From: Phymorhynchus buccinoides | Taxonomy: Eukaryota > Mollusca > Gastropoda > Neogastropoda > Raphitomidae | Direction of reading: 5' to 3' | Length of the DNA: 64,000 nt | NCBI GenBank assembly: GCA_017654935.2 | Contig: CM065693.1 | Location: 59,376,345 to 59,440,344 of the forward strand | Shown here: positions 1-12,224 of the stretch, one piece after another | How positions within the stretch are numbered: position 1 is the first letter of the stretch | How the letters are laid out: each line of letters opens with the position of its first letter | Made by a program: the position numbers and the translations under genes | The notes under the pieces: generated by a model | Told to the model about the DNA's origin: nothing | The model's database searches: none | The model's input: the letters and a program-made list of their open reading frames with translations, nothing else

Positions 1-1606
1 TTCCTGTCAGGGTGGGGATGTCTCTCTCTCACCTTCCTGTCAGGGTGGGGATGTCTCTCTCTCACCTTCCTGTCAGGGTGGGGATGTCTCTCTCTCACCT
101 TCCTGTGAGGGTGGGGATGTCTCTCTCTCACCTTCCTGTGAGGGTGGGGATGTCTCTCTCTCACCTTCCTGTGAGGGTGGGGATGTCTCTCTCTCTCACC
201 TTCCTGTCAGGGTGGGGATGTCTCTCTCTCACCTTCCTGTGAGGGTGGGGATGTCTCTCTCTCATCTTCCTGTGAGGGTGGGGATGTCTCTCTCTCACCT
301 TCCTGTGAGGGTGGGGATGTCTCTCTCTCATCTTCCTGTGAGGGTGGGGATGTCTCTCTCTCACCTTCCTGTCAGGGTGGGGATGTCTCTCTCTCACCTT
401 CCTGTGAGGGTGGGGATGTCTCTCTCTCACCTTCCTCCTAGGGTGGGGATGTCTCTCTCTCACCTTCCTGTCAGGGTGGGGATGTCTCTCTCTCACCTTC
501 CTGTGAGGGTGGGGATGTCTCTCTCTCACCTTCCTGTCAGGGTGGGGATGTCTCTCTCTCACCTTCCTGTGAGGGTGGGGATGTCTCTCTCTCACCTTCC
601 TGTGAGGGTGGGGATGTCTCTCTCTCTCACCTTCCTGTGAGGGTGGGGATGTCTCTCTCTCTCTCTCACCTTCCTGTGAGGGTGGGGATGTCTCTCTCTC
701 ACCTTCCTGTGAGGGTGGGGATGTCTCTCTCTCACCTCACCTCCTGTGAGGGTGGGGATGTCTCTCTCTCTCACCTTCCTGTGAGGGTGGGGATGTCTCT
801 CTCTCTCCTTCCTGTCAGGGTGGGGATGTCTCTCTCTCTCACCTTCCTGTCTCTCTGGGGATGTCTCTCTCTCACCTTCCTGTGAGGGTGGGGATGTCTC
901 TCTCTCACCTTCCTGTCTTCCGGGATGTCTCTCTCTCACCTTCCTCTCTCTCTCACCTTCCTGTCAGGGTGGGGATGTCTCTCTCTCTCATCTTCCTGTG
1001 AGGGTGGGGATGTCTCTCTCTCACCTTCCTGTCAGGGTGGGGATGTCTCTCTCTCTCTCTCTCTCACCTTCCTGTGAGGGTGGGGATGTCTCTCTCTCAC
1101 CTTCCTGTCAGGGTGGGGATGTCTCTCTCTCTCACCTTCCTGTCAGGGTGGGGATGTCTCTCTCTCTCTCCTTCCTGTGAGGGTGGGGATGTCTCTCTCT
1201 CACCTTCCTGTGAGGGTGGGGATGTCTCTCTCTCACCTTCCTGTGAGGGTGGGGATGTCTCTCTCTCACCTTCCTGTCAGGGTGGGGATGTCTCTCTCTC
1301 ACCTTCCTGTCAGGGTGGGGATGTCTCTCTCTCTCTCTTCCTGTCAGGGTGGGGATGTCTCTCTCTCACCTTCCTGTGAGGGTGGGGATGTCTCTCTCTC
1401 ACCTTCCTGTGAGGGTGGGGATGTCTCTCTCTCACCTTCCTGTGAGGGTGGGGATGTCTCTCTCTCACCTTCCTGTGAGGGTGGGGATGTCTCTCTCTCA
1501 CCTTCCTGTGAGGGTGGGGATGTCTGTCTCACCTTCCTGTGAGGGTGAGGATGTCTCTCTCACCTTCCTGTGAGGGTGGGGATGTCTCTCTCTCTCTCTC
1601 ACCTTC
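1..1606. repeat. 33-bp minisatellite, contig 1
   Basis: About 47 tandem units of roughly 33 bp fill the whole contig. The core is TTCCTGTGAGGGTGGGGATG followed by a variable TC run and ACC. Units differ by TGTCAG versus TGTGAG and by CT-run length. The same family fills 41165-44067 of contig 3, where it is the donor-side intron array of an SPG11 exon. The long frames on both strands are 11-residue periodic translations of the unit, not genes. The last units carry the variants GATGTCTGTCTCACC and GGGTGAGGATG, which also occur together near 43890-43950, so this contig is probably an alternative assembly of that array. Confidence 0.95.
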
Positions 1607-2106
1607 NNNNNNNNNNNNNNNNNNNNNNNNNNNNNNNNNNNNNNNNNNNNNNNNNNNNNNNNNNNNNNNNNNNNNNNNNNNNNNNNNNNNNNNNNNNNNN
1701 NNNNNNNNNNNNNNNNNNNNNNNNNNNNNNNNNNNNNNNNNNNNNNNNNNNNNNNNNNNNNNNNNNNNNNNNNNNNNNNNNNNNNNNNNNNNNNNNNNNN
1801 NNNNNNNNNNNNNNNNNNNNNNNNNNNNNNNNNNNNNNNNNNNNNNNNNNNNNNNNNNNNNNNNNNNNNNNNNNNNNNNNNNNNNNNNNNNNNNNNNNNN
1901 NNNNNNNNNNNNNNNNNNNNNNNNNNNNNNNNNNNNNNNNNNNNNNNNNNNNNNNNNNNNNNNNNNNNNNNNNNNNNNNNNNNNNNNNNNNNNNNNNNNN
2001 NNNNNNNNNNNNNNNNNNNNNNNNNNNNNNNNNNNNNNNNNNNNNNNNNNNNNNNNNNNNNNNNNNNNNNNNNNNNNNNNNNNNNNNNNNNNNNNNNNNN
2101 NNNNNN
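1607..2106. other. Assembly gap (500 N)
   Basis: Exactly 500 N, a conventional placeholder for a gap of unknown size. It separates the 33-bp array of contig 1 from the degraded left arm of the contig 2 palindrome. Confidence 1.
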
Positions 2107-2815
2107 TGTCTGCAGTGATCAGTAAATTAAACATGTCATGCAGTGGTCAGTAGATTAACATGTCTGCAGGGTCAGCAACACATGTGAGATTGCATGTCTG
2201 CAGTGGTCAGCACACAGGTGAGATGAACATGGTCTGCACTGGTCAGCACCACAGGTGAGATTAGCATGTCTCGCATTGGTCAGTAGATTAAATGTTGCAG
2301 TGGTCAGTACACAGGTTGTGTTAGGCATGTCTGCAGTTTGCAGTAGACAGGTGAGATTAACATGTCTGCCCGTGGTCAGCACACATGTGAGATTAACATG
2401 TCTGCAGTGTGTCAGCACACAGGTGAGATTAGCATGTCTGCAGTGCCGTCAGCACACAGGTGAGATAGCATGTCTGCAGTGTGTCAGTAGATTAACATGT
2501 CTGCAGTGCGTCAGCATTACAGGTGAGATTAGCATGTCGGCATGGTCAGTAGATAAGCATGTTGCAGGTGGTCAGTAGATTAGCACGTCTGCAGTGGTCA
2601 GAACTGCAGTGGTCAGTAGATTAGCATGTCTGCCTTGGTTCACACACAGGTGAGATTAGAAGTCTGCATGTTCATAGATTAGCAGTCTGCAGTGGTCCGC
2701 ACACAGGTGAGATTAGCATGTCGGCAGTGGTCAGCACAAGGTGAGATTAGCATGTCTGCAGTGGTCAGTAGTCTGCCGTGGTAATCACACAGGGGCATTA
2801 GCAATGTCGCAGTAC
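2107..2815. repeat. 35-bp array, noisy mirror copy
   Basis: Inverted counterpart of the 28086-29404 array. Units resemble TCTGCAGTGGTCAGCACACA plus GGTGAGATTAGCATG, but with many single-base deletions and insertions that the right-arm copy lacks. This pattern suggests uncorrected read error rather than divergence. Confidence 0.85.
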
Positions 2816-2984
2816 TCGGGTGTGACGTGTTTGAGATAGGAGGAATTTGTGCATCAAACTTTGTTTCTTTTAAAGTACAGTGGATTTACCTTAACACAAA
2901 CCTGGATACATGAAGTATTGGTTAACGCACAAAATGTTTGACAATTCACAAAATTGGACCTGGAAAAACTGAAAAAAAGCCAGT

Positions 2985-3570
2985 GTTAATCCATTTTGGA
3001 AAGACGTTTTTGATGCCTACACATGCCTACACGAAAACATCCGAGCCAGAAAGATCTTTGATGGAACCCATTTTTTTCAACGAAAAATTCAAGATGTGAT
3101 AAAATATTATATTTTCCAGATTGGGCAGGCCCAAAACCATTAATTTATGTTAAAGACACTTTTAAAAAAATAATGGATCATTCTTAAATAGAATGAACTA
3201 CAAAAGTAGGGCTTGAATTATCGTCCTCTGGAGCTTAGGATCTATTAATACGATTAAAAGGTATATGAGCAAAAAATGCGTCTTACACGTCATAAGAAAA
3301 ATAACTTGCTGCAGTTTTTGTAATGCAGAAAAGGAAACCGTTTTTCACGATTGATGGGCAGTGACATACCAGAACCTTTTGAAGAATAGAAATTTTTCAT
3401 AAAAAATAAGTTGTGTGCATGACTGACAGTTATCATTCACTGTTGCATTGCATTATTAGGTTTGTGATGAAATACAGAATGGACCAAGGTTTATATTATT
3501 TAGCTATATGGGTGAGTGGGTATATAAATGTAAAATAAACCCACTATGAAGCATTCATTGTAGTCTTGTA
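2985..3570 (+). mobile_element. LINE reverse transcriptase 3' remnant (mirror copy, degraded)
   Basis: Mirror of 27330-27990. The nucleotide match is clear (for example ATTTTGGAAAGACGTTTTTGA and CTTCTGCAGTTTTTGTAATGC-like stretches), but frequent indels break every frame, so no protein can be read here. See the right-arm copy for the coding evidence. Confidence 0.6.
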
Positions 3571-4072
3571 GAACTTTGATTTGTAGGTATTCTGGTTGTA
3601 CATGAAAAGATGAAGTTGTATGAATATGAAACACTATGCCTATTTGCTCCATTTCGATGTTATGGTATAGGTGGATTGTTATAAGCTATTCATACTTATG
3701 AGATGTTTGCATTAAATTTTTGTTTGAATGGGCAAATCATTAGGAGAAAAGAGAAACCTTGCAAGGGCCAAAAAAAAAAATAAAATAATTTAAAAAATGT
3801 TTGAACGGACCTTTATTATTTTCACTTAATGCTTATCACAAGTGATGAGTTAATGCACAAAAAAACTGTTGTTACACTAGAATGTTGGTGTTATAATACT
3901 GTTACTGTAGTTTTCAGTATATGTTTGTAGCACATGTGACATATACAATAATTGTGTATTTTTTGTTATGTTAACTAAACTGTACATGGGTTGTTTTTGT
4001 CAAAGGAAACACTTTAAAAAAAAGTATATTACAGCTGGAAAAATGGAACAAGGCGTGGGCATTGTCGGTAAA
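3571..4072. other. AT-rich intronic sequence, mirror copy
   Basis: Non-repetitive AT-rich sequence that mirrors about 26815-27330. I see no exon or RNA gene in it. Confidence 0.6.
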
Positions 4073-5370
4073 CATAGTTGTCCTAGCATACCTGACGAAG
4101 GTGCGGTACCCTTTCCGTGACAGTAGTATTCCATCATACCTGACGATGTGTGTTATTGTTTTCCAGCTTACAGTAGAATAACATCATACCTGATGATGTG
4201 TGTTAACCCTTTCATGGGGACAGTTGTTTTCCATCAAACCTGATGATGTGTGTTAACCCTTTCCTGCTTACAGTAGTTTTCCATCATACCTGATGATGTG
4301 TGTTAACCCTTTCCTGCTGACAGTAGTTTTCCATCATACAGGATGTTGGGTGTTAACCCTGTCGTTCTGACAGTAGTTTTCCATCATACCTGACGATGTG
4401 CGTTAACCCTTTCCAGCTGACAGTAGTTTTCCATCATACCTGACGATGTGCGTTAACCCTTTCCAGCTGACAGTAGTTTTCCATCATACCTGATGATGTG
4501 TGTTAACCTTTCCAGCTGACAGTAGTTTTCCATCATACCTGATGATGTGTGTTAACCCTTTCCTGCTGACAGTAGTTTTCCATCATACCTGAGTTTTCCA
4601 TCATACCTGATGTGTGTTAACCCTTTCCTGCTGACAGTAGTTTTCCATCATACCTGATGATGTGTGTTAACCCTTTCCTGCTGACAGTAGTTTTCCATCA
4701 TACCTGACGATGTGCCTTAACCCTTTACAGCTGACAGTAGTTTTCCATGATGTCTGACGATGTGTGTTAACCCTTTCCAGCTGACAGTAGTTTTCCATGA
4801 TGTCTGACGATGTGCATTAACCCTTTCCAGCTGACAGTAGTTTTCCATCATACCTGATGATGTGTGTTAACCCTTTCCTGCTGACAGTAGTTTTCCATCA
4901 TACCTGATGATGTGACCCTTTCCAGCTGACAGTAGTTTTCCATCATACCTGACGATGTGTGTTAACCCTTTCCAGCTGACAGTAGTTTTCCATCATACCT
5001 GATGATGTGTGTTAACCCTTTCCAGCTGACAGTAGTTTTCCATCATACCTGATGATGTGTGTTAACCCTTTCCAGCTGACAGTAGTTTTCCATCATACCT
5101 GACGATGTGTGTTAACCCTTTCCTGCTGACAGTAGTTTTCCATCATACCTGATGATGTGTGTTAACCCTTTCCAGCTGACAGTAGTTTTCCATCATACCT
5201 GACGATGTGCGTTAACCCTTTCCAGCTGACAGTAGTTTTCCATCATACCTGACGATGTGTGTTAACCCTTTCCAGCTGACAGTAGTTTTCCATCATACCT
5301 GATGATGTGACCCTTTCCAGCTGACAGTAGTTGTCCATGATGCCTGATGATTTGCGTTAACCCTTTCCAG
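4073..5370 (+). repeat. 50-bp acceptor-bearing array, mirror copy
   Basis: About 26 units of 50 bp, each ending GTTAACCCTTTCCAG followed by CTGACAG. The array runs directly into the exon copy at 5371, whose acceptor is the same CCCTTTCCAG and whose first bases are CTGA. It is the inverted counterpart of 25509-26812. Confidence 0.95.
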
Positions 5371-5508
5371 CTGATCAACGAAAAACGGCAGCTGCAGAAA
5401 TCAGGAGTGTGGACGTCTGCCGTCATCCGCCGTCGCTATTGGCAACAGTGTGCTGCCACCTGTGGCAGGTTCAGACTTCCTGCTGCCATTGTGGCTGACT
5501 TCTTCAAG
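5371..5508 (+). pseudogene. Inverted copy of SPG11 exon (mirror of 25371-25508)
   Basis: A 138-nt exon with acceptor TTTCCAG and donor AAG|GTAAGG, apparently identical to the minus-strand exon at 25371-25508. It is in the wrong orientation relative to the rest of the gene. It is probably a fold-back assembly duplicate, not a second gene. Confidence 0.85.
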
Positions 5509-5991
5509 GTAAGGCCAGAGTAAAGATGAAAAAAAGGTTTTTGGTCATGCTTTAACCGTGACTTTAAGGACTTTTTATTTGATAAAATGTTTGAATGGAC
5601 ACAATGTGGTTTAAGTGGACTGAGCGCTTGCAAGATGTACTGCTAATTGTTGTTTGATATGTTGCCAGATTTTCAGACTATAAGACGCCCCGGATCACAA
5701 GGCGTATAGCCCACATTTGATTCAACAATCAGATTATATTATCATGTTTTATTACTATATATATTTGTTGCTATGTTTGTTTGTAGTCATAAGACGCAGG
5801 GGTTTCACTCTGGAAAGAAAGTATCGCATTATAGTCAGACACATATGGTACGTGTCCATGAATGTGATTATGCTATCTAATTCTGAATGGGCTTGAGAAG
5901 AACGGTGCCAAAGAAAAAGGAAATAAAGTCGTGTTGAGATTATCCATGTTTACCCTCAATTGTTGCTCCTAGTCCTGTTTGTTTTCTTTCA
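5509..5991. other. Intron segment with small inverted-repeat element, mirror copy
   Basis: Mirror of 24896-25370. It contains GACTATAAGACGC near 5681 and the inverse-type GCATTATAGTCAGA near 5826, a short candidate MITE. No exon is visible. Confidence 0.55.
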
Positions 5992-8935
5992 TTCCTGTGC
6001 ATGTTGTGATGTTGTATCACCTGTGCATGTTGTGATGTTGTATCACCTGTGTATGTTGTGATGTTGTACCTGTGTATGTTGTGTTGTATCACCTGTGCAT
6101 GTTGTGATGTTGTATTACCTGTGTATGTTGTGTTGTATCACCTGTGTATGTTGTGTTGTATCACCTGTGTATGTTGTGATGTATCACCTGTGCATGCTGT
6201 GATGTTGTATCACCTGTGTATGTTGTGATGTTGTATCACTGTGTATGTTGTGATGTATCACCTGTGTATGTTGTGATGTATCACCTGTGCATGCTGTGTT
6301 GTATCACTGTGTATGTTGTGATGTATCACCTGTGCATGCTGTGTTGTATCACTGTGTATGTTGTGTGTTGTATCACCTGTGCATGTTGTGATCACTGTAT
6401 CACCTGTGATGTTGTATCACCTGTGATGTTGTATCACCTGTGATGTTGTATCACTGTGTATGTTGTGATGTTGTATCACCTGTGTATGTTGTGATGTTGT
6501 ATCACTGTGTATGTTGTGATGTTGTATCACCTGTGATGTTGTATCACCTGTTATGTTGTATCACTGTGTATGTTGTGATGTTGTATCACCTGTGATATTG
6601 TATCACCTGTGATTTTGTATCACCTGTGTATGTTGTGTTGTATCACCTGTGCATGTTGTGATGTTGTATCACCTGTGATGTTGTATCACCTGTGTATGTT
6701 GTGATGTTGTATCACCTGTGTATGTTGTGATGTTGTATCACCTGTGTATGTTGTGATGTATCACCTGTGTATGTTGTGATGTTGTATCACCTGTGTATGT
6801 TGTGATGTTGTATCACCTGTGCATGTTGTCATGTTGTATCACCTGTGTATGTTGTGATGATGTATTACCTGTGTATGTTGTGATTTTGTATCACCTGTGT
6901 ATGTTGTGATGTCGTATCACCTGTGCATGTTGTGTTGTATCACCTGTGCATGTTGTGTTGTATCACCTGTGCATGTTGTGATGTTGTATCACCTGTGTAT
7001 GTTGTGATGTATCACCTGTGCATGCTGTGTTGTATCACTGTGTATGTTGTGATGTTGTATCACCTGTGTATGTTGTGTTGTATCACCTGTGTATGTTGTG
7101 ATGATGTATCACCTGTGTATGTTGTGATGTTGTATCACCTGTGCATGCTGTGTTGTATCACCTGTGTATGTTGTGATGTATCACCTGTGCATGCTGTGAT
7201 TTTGTATCACCTGTGTATGTTGTGATGTTGTATCACCTGTGCATGCTGTGATGTTGTATTACCTGTGTATGTTGTGATGTATCACCTGTGCATGCTGTGT
7301 TGTTGTATCACCTGTGTATGTTGTGATGTTGTATCACCTGTGCATGCTGTGATGATGTATCACCTGTGTATGTTGTGATGTATCACCTGTGCATGCTGTG
7401 TTGTATCACCTGTGCATGTTGTGATGTATCACCTGTGTATGCTGTGATGTTGTATCACCTGTGTATGTTGTGATGTATCACCTGTGCATGCTGTGTTGTT
7501 GTATCACCTGTGTATGTTGTGATGATGTATCACCTGTGCATGCTGTGATGTTGTATCACCTGTGTATGTTGTGTTGTATCACCTGTGTATGTTGTGTTGT
7601 ATCACCTGTGTATGTTGTGATGATGTATCACCTGTGTATGTTGTGATGTTGTATCACCTGTGTATGTTGTGTTGTATCACCTGTGCATGTTGTGATTGTA
7701 TCACCTGTGTATGCTGTGATGTATCACCTGTGTATGTTGTGATGTATCACCTGTGTATGCTGTGATGTTGTATCACTGTGTATGTTGTGTTGATGTATCA
7801 CCTGTGTATGTTGTGATGTTGTATCACCTGTGTATGTTGTGATGTATCACCTGTGTATGTTGTGATGTATCACCTGTGTATGTTGTGATGTTGTATCACT
7901 GTGTATGTTGTGATGTTGTATCACCTGTGTATGTTGTGATGTTGTATCACCTGTGTATGTTGTGATGTTGTATCACCTGTGCATGTTGTGATGTTGTATC
8001 ACCTGTGTATGTTGTGATGTATCACCTGTGTATGTTGTGATGTATCACCTGTGTATGTTGTGATGTATCACTGTGTATGTTGTGATGTATCACCTGTGTA
8101 TGTTGTGATGTTGTATCACTGTGTATGTTGTGATGTTGTATCACCTGTGTATGTTGTGATGATGTATCACCTGTGTATGTTGTGATGTATCACCTGTGTA
8201 TGTTGTGATGTTGTATCACCTGTGCATGTTGTAATTGTATCACCTGTGTATGTTGTGATGTGTATCACCTGTGTATGTTGTGATGTTGTATCACCTGTAT
8301 CAGTGTTGTGATGTTTGTATTTACCTGTTATGTTGTGATGTTGATCTATCACTGTGTATGTTGTGATGTTATATCACTGGTGTATGTTGTGATGTTGTAT
8401 CTCACCTGTGTATAGTTGACTAGGTCTTTATTACGCTGTGTGTATCTTTTGTAAAGAAAAAAATGTGTTGTATCACCTGTGTATGTTGTGATGTTGTATC
8501 ACATGTGTATGTTGTGATGTTGTATCACCTGTGTATGTTGTGATGTGGTATCACCTGTGTATGTTGTGTTGTATCACCTGTGTATGTTGTGATTTTGTAT
8601 CACATGTGTATGTTGTGTTGTTGTATCACCTGTGTATGTTGTGATGTTGTATCACCTGTGTATGTTGTGATGCTACATCACCTGTGTATGTTGAGATGTA
8701 TCACCTGTTGTATGTTATGTTGTATCACCTGTGCATGTTGTGTGTGTATCACCTGTGTATGTTGAGATGTATCACCTGTGTATGTTGTGTTGTATCACCT
8801 GTGTATGTTGAGATGTATCACCTGTGCATGTTGTGGATGATGTATCACCTGTGTATGTTGTGATGTTGTATCACCTGTGTATGTTGTGATGTTGTATCAC
8901 CTGTGTATGTTGTATGACCTGTGTGTGTTGTGGTG
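5992..8935. repeat. 26-bp array, mirror copy
   Basis: About 110 units of TTGTATCACCTGTGTATG plus TTGTGATG, with deletion variants. It mirrors 21966-24895. The stretch 8281-8470 contains irregular insertions absent from the other arm. Open frames here are periodic translations. Confidence 0.95.
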
Positions 8936-8945
8936 TTGCCCACAG

Positions 8946-9416
8946 AGAGAGGCAGGGAAGAGGAGCAGCCTGAGGGAGAGGTCCTTCCTGCACCAGTTGA
9001 CTCTGACTCACCTGCAGTCTGTGAACTATCATCTAGCTATGTTGTGATGTTGCCCACAGAGAGAGGCAGAGGAGAGGGGGAGCCTGAGGGAGAGGTCCTT
9101 CCTGCACCAGTTGACTCTGACTCACCTGCAGTCTCTGAACTATCATCTAGCTATGTTGTGATGTTGACCACAGAGAGAGGCAGAGGAGAGGGGGAGCCTG
9201 AGGGAGAGGTCCTTCCTGTACCAGCTGACGCTGACTCACCTGCAGTCTGTGCTGGGAGGGGAGAGGTCAGAGCAGTCTGTGCTGGGAGGGGAGAGGTCAG
9301 AGCAGTCTGTGCTGGGAGGGGAGAGGACAGACAGCAGTGACTGGGTGCTGAGGGACCGGACCTTCACCGCCATGTGGCGATGCATCCTGCAGGACAGGGT
9401 GGCTCAACACCCACAG
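8946..9416 (+). pseudogene. Inverted copy of SPG11 exon with triplicated acceptor
   Basis: Mirror of 21487-21957. Acceptors of the form CCACAG|AGAGAGGC occur at 8946, 9060 and 9174, exactly 114 bp apart. Only the copy starting at 9174 stays open to the donor at 9416 (CACCCACAG|GTACAC). The two upstream copies run into an in-frame TGA. Confidence 0.85.
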
Positions 9417-9880
9417 GTACACAGCTTGACTTTGAAACACCCACAGGTACACAGCTTGACTTTCAAACACCCACTAGTAGGTACAAGGGTAAGTCACGCT
9501 TGACTTTCAAACACCCACAGGTACACAGTTTGACTTTCAAACACCTTCAGGTACACAGCTTGACTTTCAAACACCCACAGGTACACAGCTTGACTTTCAA
9601 ACACCCACAGGTACACAGCTTGACTTTCAAGCACCCTCAGGTACACAGCTTGACTTTCAAGTGGACAACATGCACCCTGCAGGACAGGGTGGCTCAACAC
9701 TCACAGGTACACACCTTTACTTTCAAACACCCTCAGGTACACAGCTTGACTTTCAAGTGAACAACATGCGTCCTGCAGGACAGGGTGGCTCAACACCCAC
9801 AGGTACACAGCTTGACTTTCAAACACCCACAGGTACACAGCTTGACTTTCAAACACCCTCAGGTGCACAGCGTCAGGGAT
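9417..9880 (+). repeat. 30-bp donor-bearing array, mirror copy
   Basis: Units GTACACAGCTTGACTTTCAA plus ACACCCACAG, interspersed with longer units that add the last 36 nt of the preceding exon (CATCCTGCAGGACAGGG and so on). Mirrors about 21030-21486. Confidence 0.93.
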
Positions 9881-10385
9881 GTGAGAGCTACACGGAAGCG
9901 CGTAAATGCTCTTTTTCTATTCAACTAAAAAAAACCGTACAGAGAGAGAGACGATGATACAGATTGTCGAGTTCGGTAGACTTTCTTCACGCACTCACAG
10001 TGAAAACGAAAGCAGTTTGTAGCGTGAGTACATTCCCTTGACTGAATTTCATAAGCTTCTCTGTGGTTGGCCAGTTAACATCCAATGGCAATGCGTCATT
10101 TTTATGTGTGTTAAGGCTATGATTTTGAAGCTGGATTTTGATGTTTTCAAAGCTATTGAGTGACTGTTTCATCGTCAACTATGAACATTATTATCACACC
10201 ATAGATTTGAGGAAAGAAGAGATTGACAAAGGATGCCAACACAAATTTGACAGGGATTGGACAGTAAGATCCGTGTAGACGAGCCGCGAACAAAAATTTG
10301 ATGTTGGAGGCAAAATCTTGTCTGAGTTCGTTGACGATACCATCGACTACGTTTTTTTGTTTTGGGGCCCCTCACATCCATGTAG
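9881..10385 (-). other. Non-repeat island inside donor array, mirror copy
   Basis: Mirror of 20549-21030. The long frame of the right arm is broken here: sequence near 10170-10210 differs, and the frame falls into 63- and 68-codon pieces. No function is recognised. Confidence 0.6.
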
Positions 10386-11150
10386 CTTGACTTTCAAATG
10401 AACAACATGCATCCTGCAGGACAGGGTGGCTCAACACCCACAGATACACAGCTTGACTTTCAAATCAGCGACATGCACCCTGCAGGACAGGGTGGCTCAA
10501 CACCACCCACAGATACACAGCTTGACATTCAAATCAGCGACATGCATCCTGCAGGACAGGGTGGCTCAACACCACCCACAGATACACAGCTTGACATTCA
10601 AATCAGCGACATGCATCCTGCAGGACAGGGTGGCTCAACACCACCCACAGATACACAGCTTGACATTCAAATCAGCGACATGCATCCTGCAGGACAGGGT
10701 GGCTCAACACCACCCACAGATACACAGCTTGACATTCAAATCAGCGACATGCATCCTGCAGGACAGGGTGGCTCAACACCCACAGGTACACAGCTTGACT
10801 TTCAAATCAGCGACATGCATCCTGCAGGACAGGGTGGCTCAACACCCACAGGTACACAGCTTGACTTTCAAATCAACAACATGCATCCTGCAGGACAGGG
10901 TGGCTGAACACCCACAGGTACACAGCTTGACTTTCAAACACCCACAGGTACACAGCTTGACTTTCAAACACCCTCGAGGTACATAGCTTGACTTTCAAGT
11001 GAACAACATGCATCCTGCAGGACAGGGTGGCTCAACAACACCCACAGGTACGCAGCTTGACTTTCAAACACCCACTGGTACACAGCTTGACTCTCAAATG
11101 AACAACATGCACACTGCAGGGATGCATGATGAAGGCATGCCTGAAGCCTG
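10386..11150 (+). repeat. 69-72-bp donor-bearing array, mirror copy
   Basis: About ten units, each containing GCATCCTGCAGGACAGGGTG, then CTCAACACCCACAG or CCACAGATACAC, and a spacer CTTGACTTTCAAATCAGCGA. Each unit therefore repeats exon end plus donor plus intron start. Mirrors 19801-20548. Confidence 0.93.
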
Positions 11151-11299
11151 ACTTTCAAATAATTATATGCCGATTCAGACAGTGGTCTGCTGAAGAAAAA
11201 AAATCCTCTGCCACAAAAAAATGAATGATACTCTTGAAGTGGATGCTAGGTTTGAAGCTGAAAATGAATATTCAGTGAAAAGTTTGCATCCTCACATGC
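11151..11299. other. Unique spacer, mirror copy
   Basis: Short unique sequence mirroring 19641-19800. Nothing recognised. Confidence 0.5.
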
Positions 11300-11913
11300 A
11301 CCCATGTCACTGGTGATTCCTTCTTTCAAATCAGGAGTTGGAATCAGTGCAACCATGTCACTGGTGATTCCTTCTTTCAAATCAGGAGTTGGAATCAGTG
11401 CAACCATGTCACTGGTGATTCCTTCTTTCAAATCAGGAGTTGGAATCAGTGCAACCATGTCACTGGTGATTCCTTCTTTCAAATCAGGAGTTGGAATCAG
11501 TGCAACCATGTCACTGGTGATTCCTTCTTTCAAATCAGGAGTTGGAATCAGTGCAACCATGTCACTGGTGATTCCTTCTTTCAAATCAGGAGTTGGAATC
11601 AGTGCAACCATGTCACTGGTGATTCCTTCTTTCAAATCAGGAGTTGGAATCAGTGCAACCATGTCACTGGTGATTCCTTCTTTCAAATCAGGAGTTGGAA
11701 TCAGTGCAACCATGTCACTGGTGATTCCTTCTTTCAAATCAGGAGTTGGAATCAGTGCAACCATGTCACTGGTGATTCCTTCTTTCAAATCAGGAGTTGG
11801 AATCAGTGCAACCATGTCACTGGTGATTCCTTCTTTCAAATCAGGAGTTGGAATCAGTGCAACCATGTCACTGGTGTGATTCCTTCTTTCAAATCAGGAG
11901 TTGGAATCAGTGC
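11300..11913. repeat. 51-bp homogeneous array, mirror copy
   Basis: Twelve near-identical 51-bp units (ATGTCACTGGTGATTCCTTC then TTTCAAATCAGGAGTTGGAA and TCAGTGCAACC). Because the unit is a multiple of three without stops, both strands show 17-residue periodic frames of about 200 codons. Mirrors 19029-19640. Confidence 0.97.
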
Positions 11914-12224
11914 ATGAAATATGTCTATATTTTGTGGGTTTCCCTAGATAATTGTTGCCATGCTCTGCGCCTAGATAATTATTTGGGGAAGGAGGGGGGG
12001 GGAGGGCTCTGACTTTATGAGTGTTGTTACATTGGAAAAACACCTGTGTGTTGGGTCACAATTTGATACATTTAGTGACGCAGTAGCTGAACCCACAACG
12101 TCAGATGGCAGTTATGAGCGTCAGATGGCAGTTAGTTTATTTCATGTAGCTTTGCACCTACTCATGGTCATGGATGGCAGTTTTTTTTTTAGAGAGCTAG
12201 GTCCAGAGGCGCACATGTGTATGG
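11914..12224. other. Unique spacer, mirror copy
   Basis: Unique sequence with short duplications (CGTCAGATGGCAGTTA twice). Mirrors 18791-19028. No gene seen. Confidence 0.5.

Noticed and set aside
11300..11913. Bidirectional coding gene of about 200 codons
   Set aside because: It is twelve identical 51-bp units with 17-residue periodicity on both strands.
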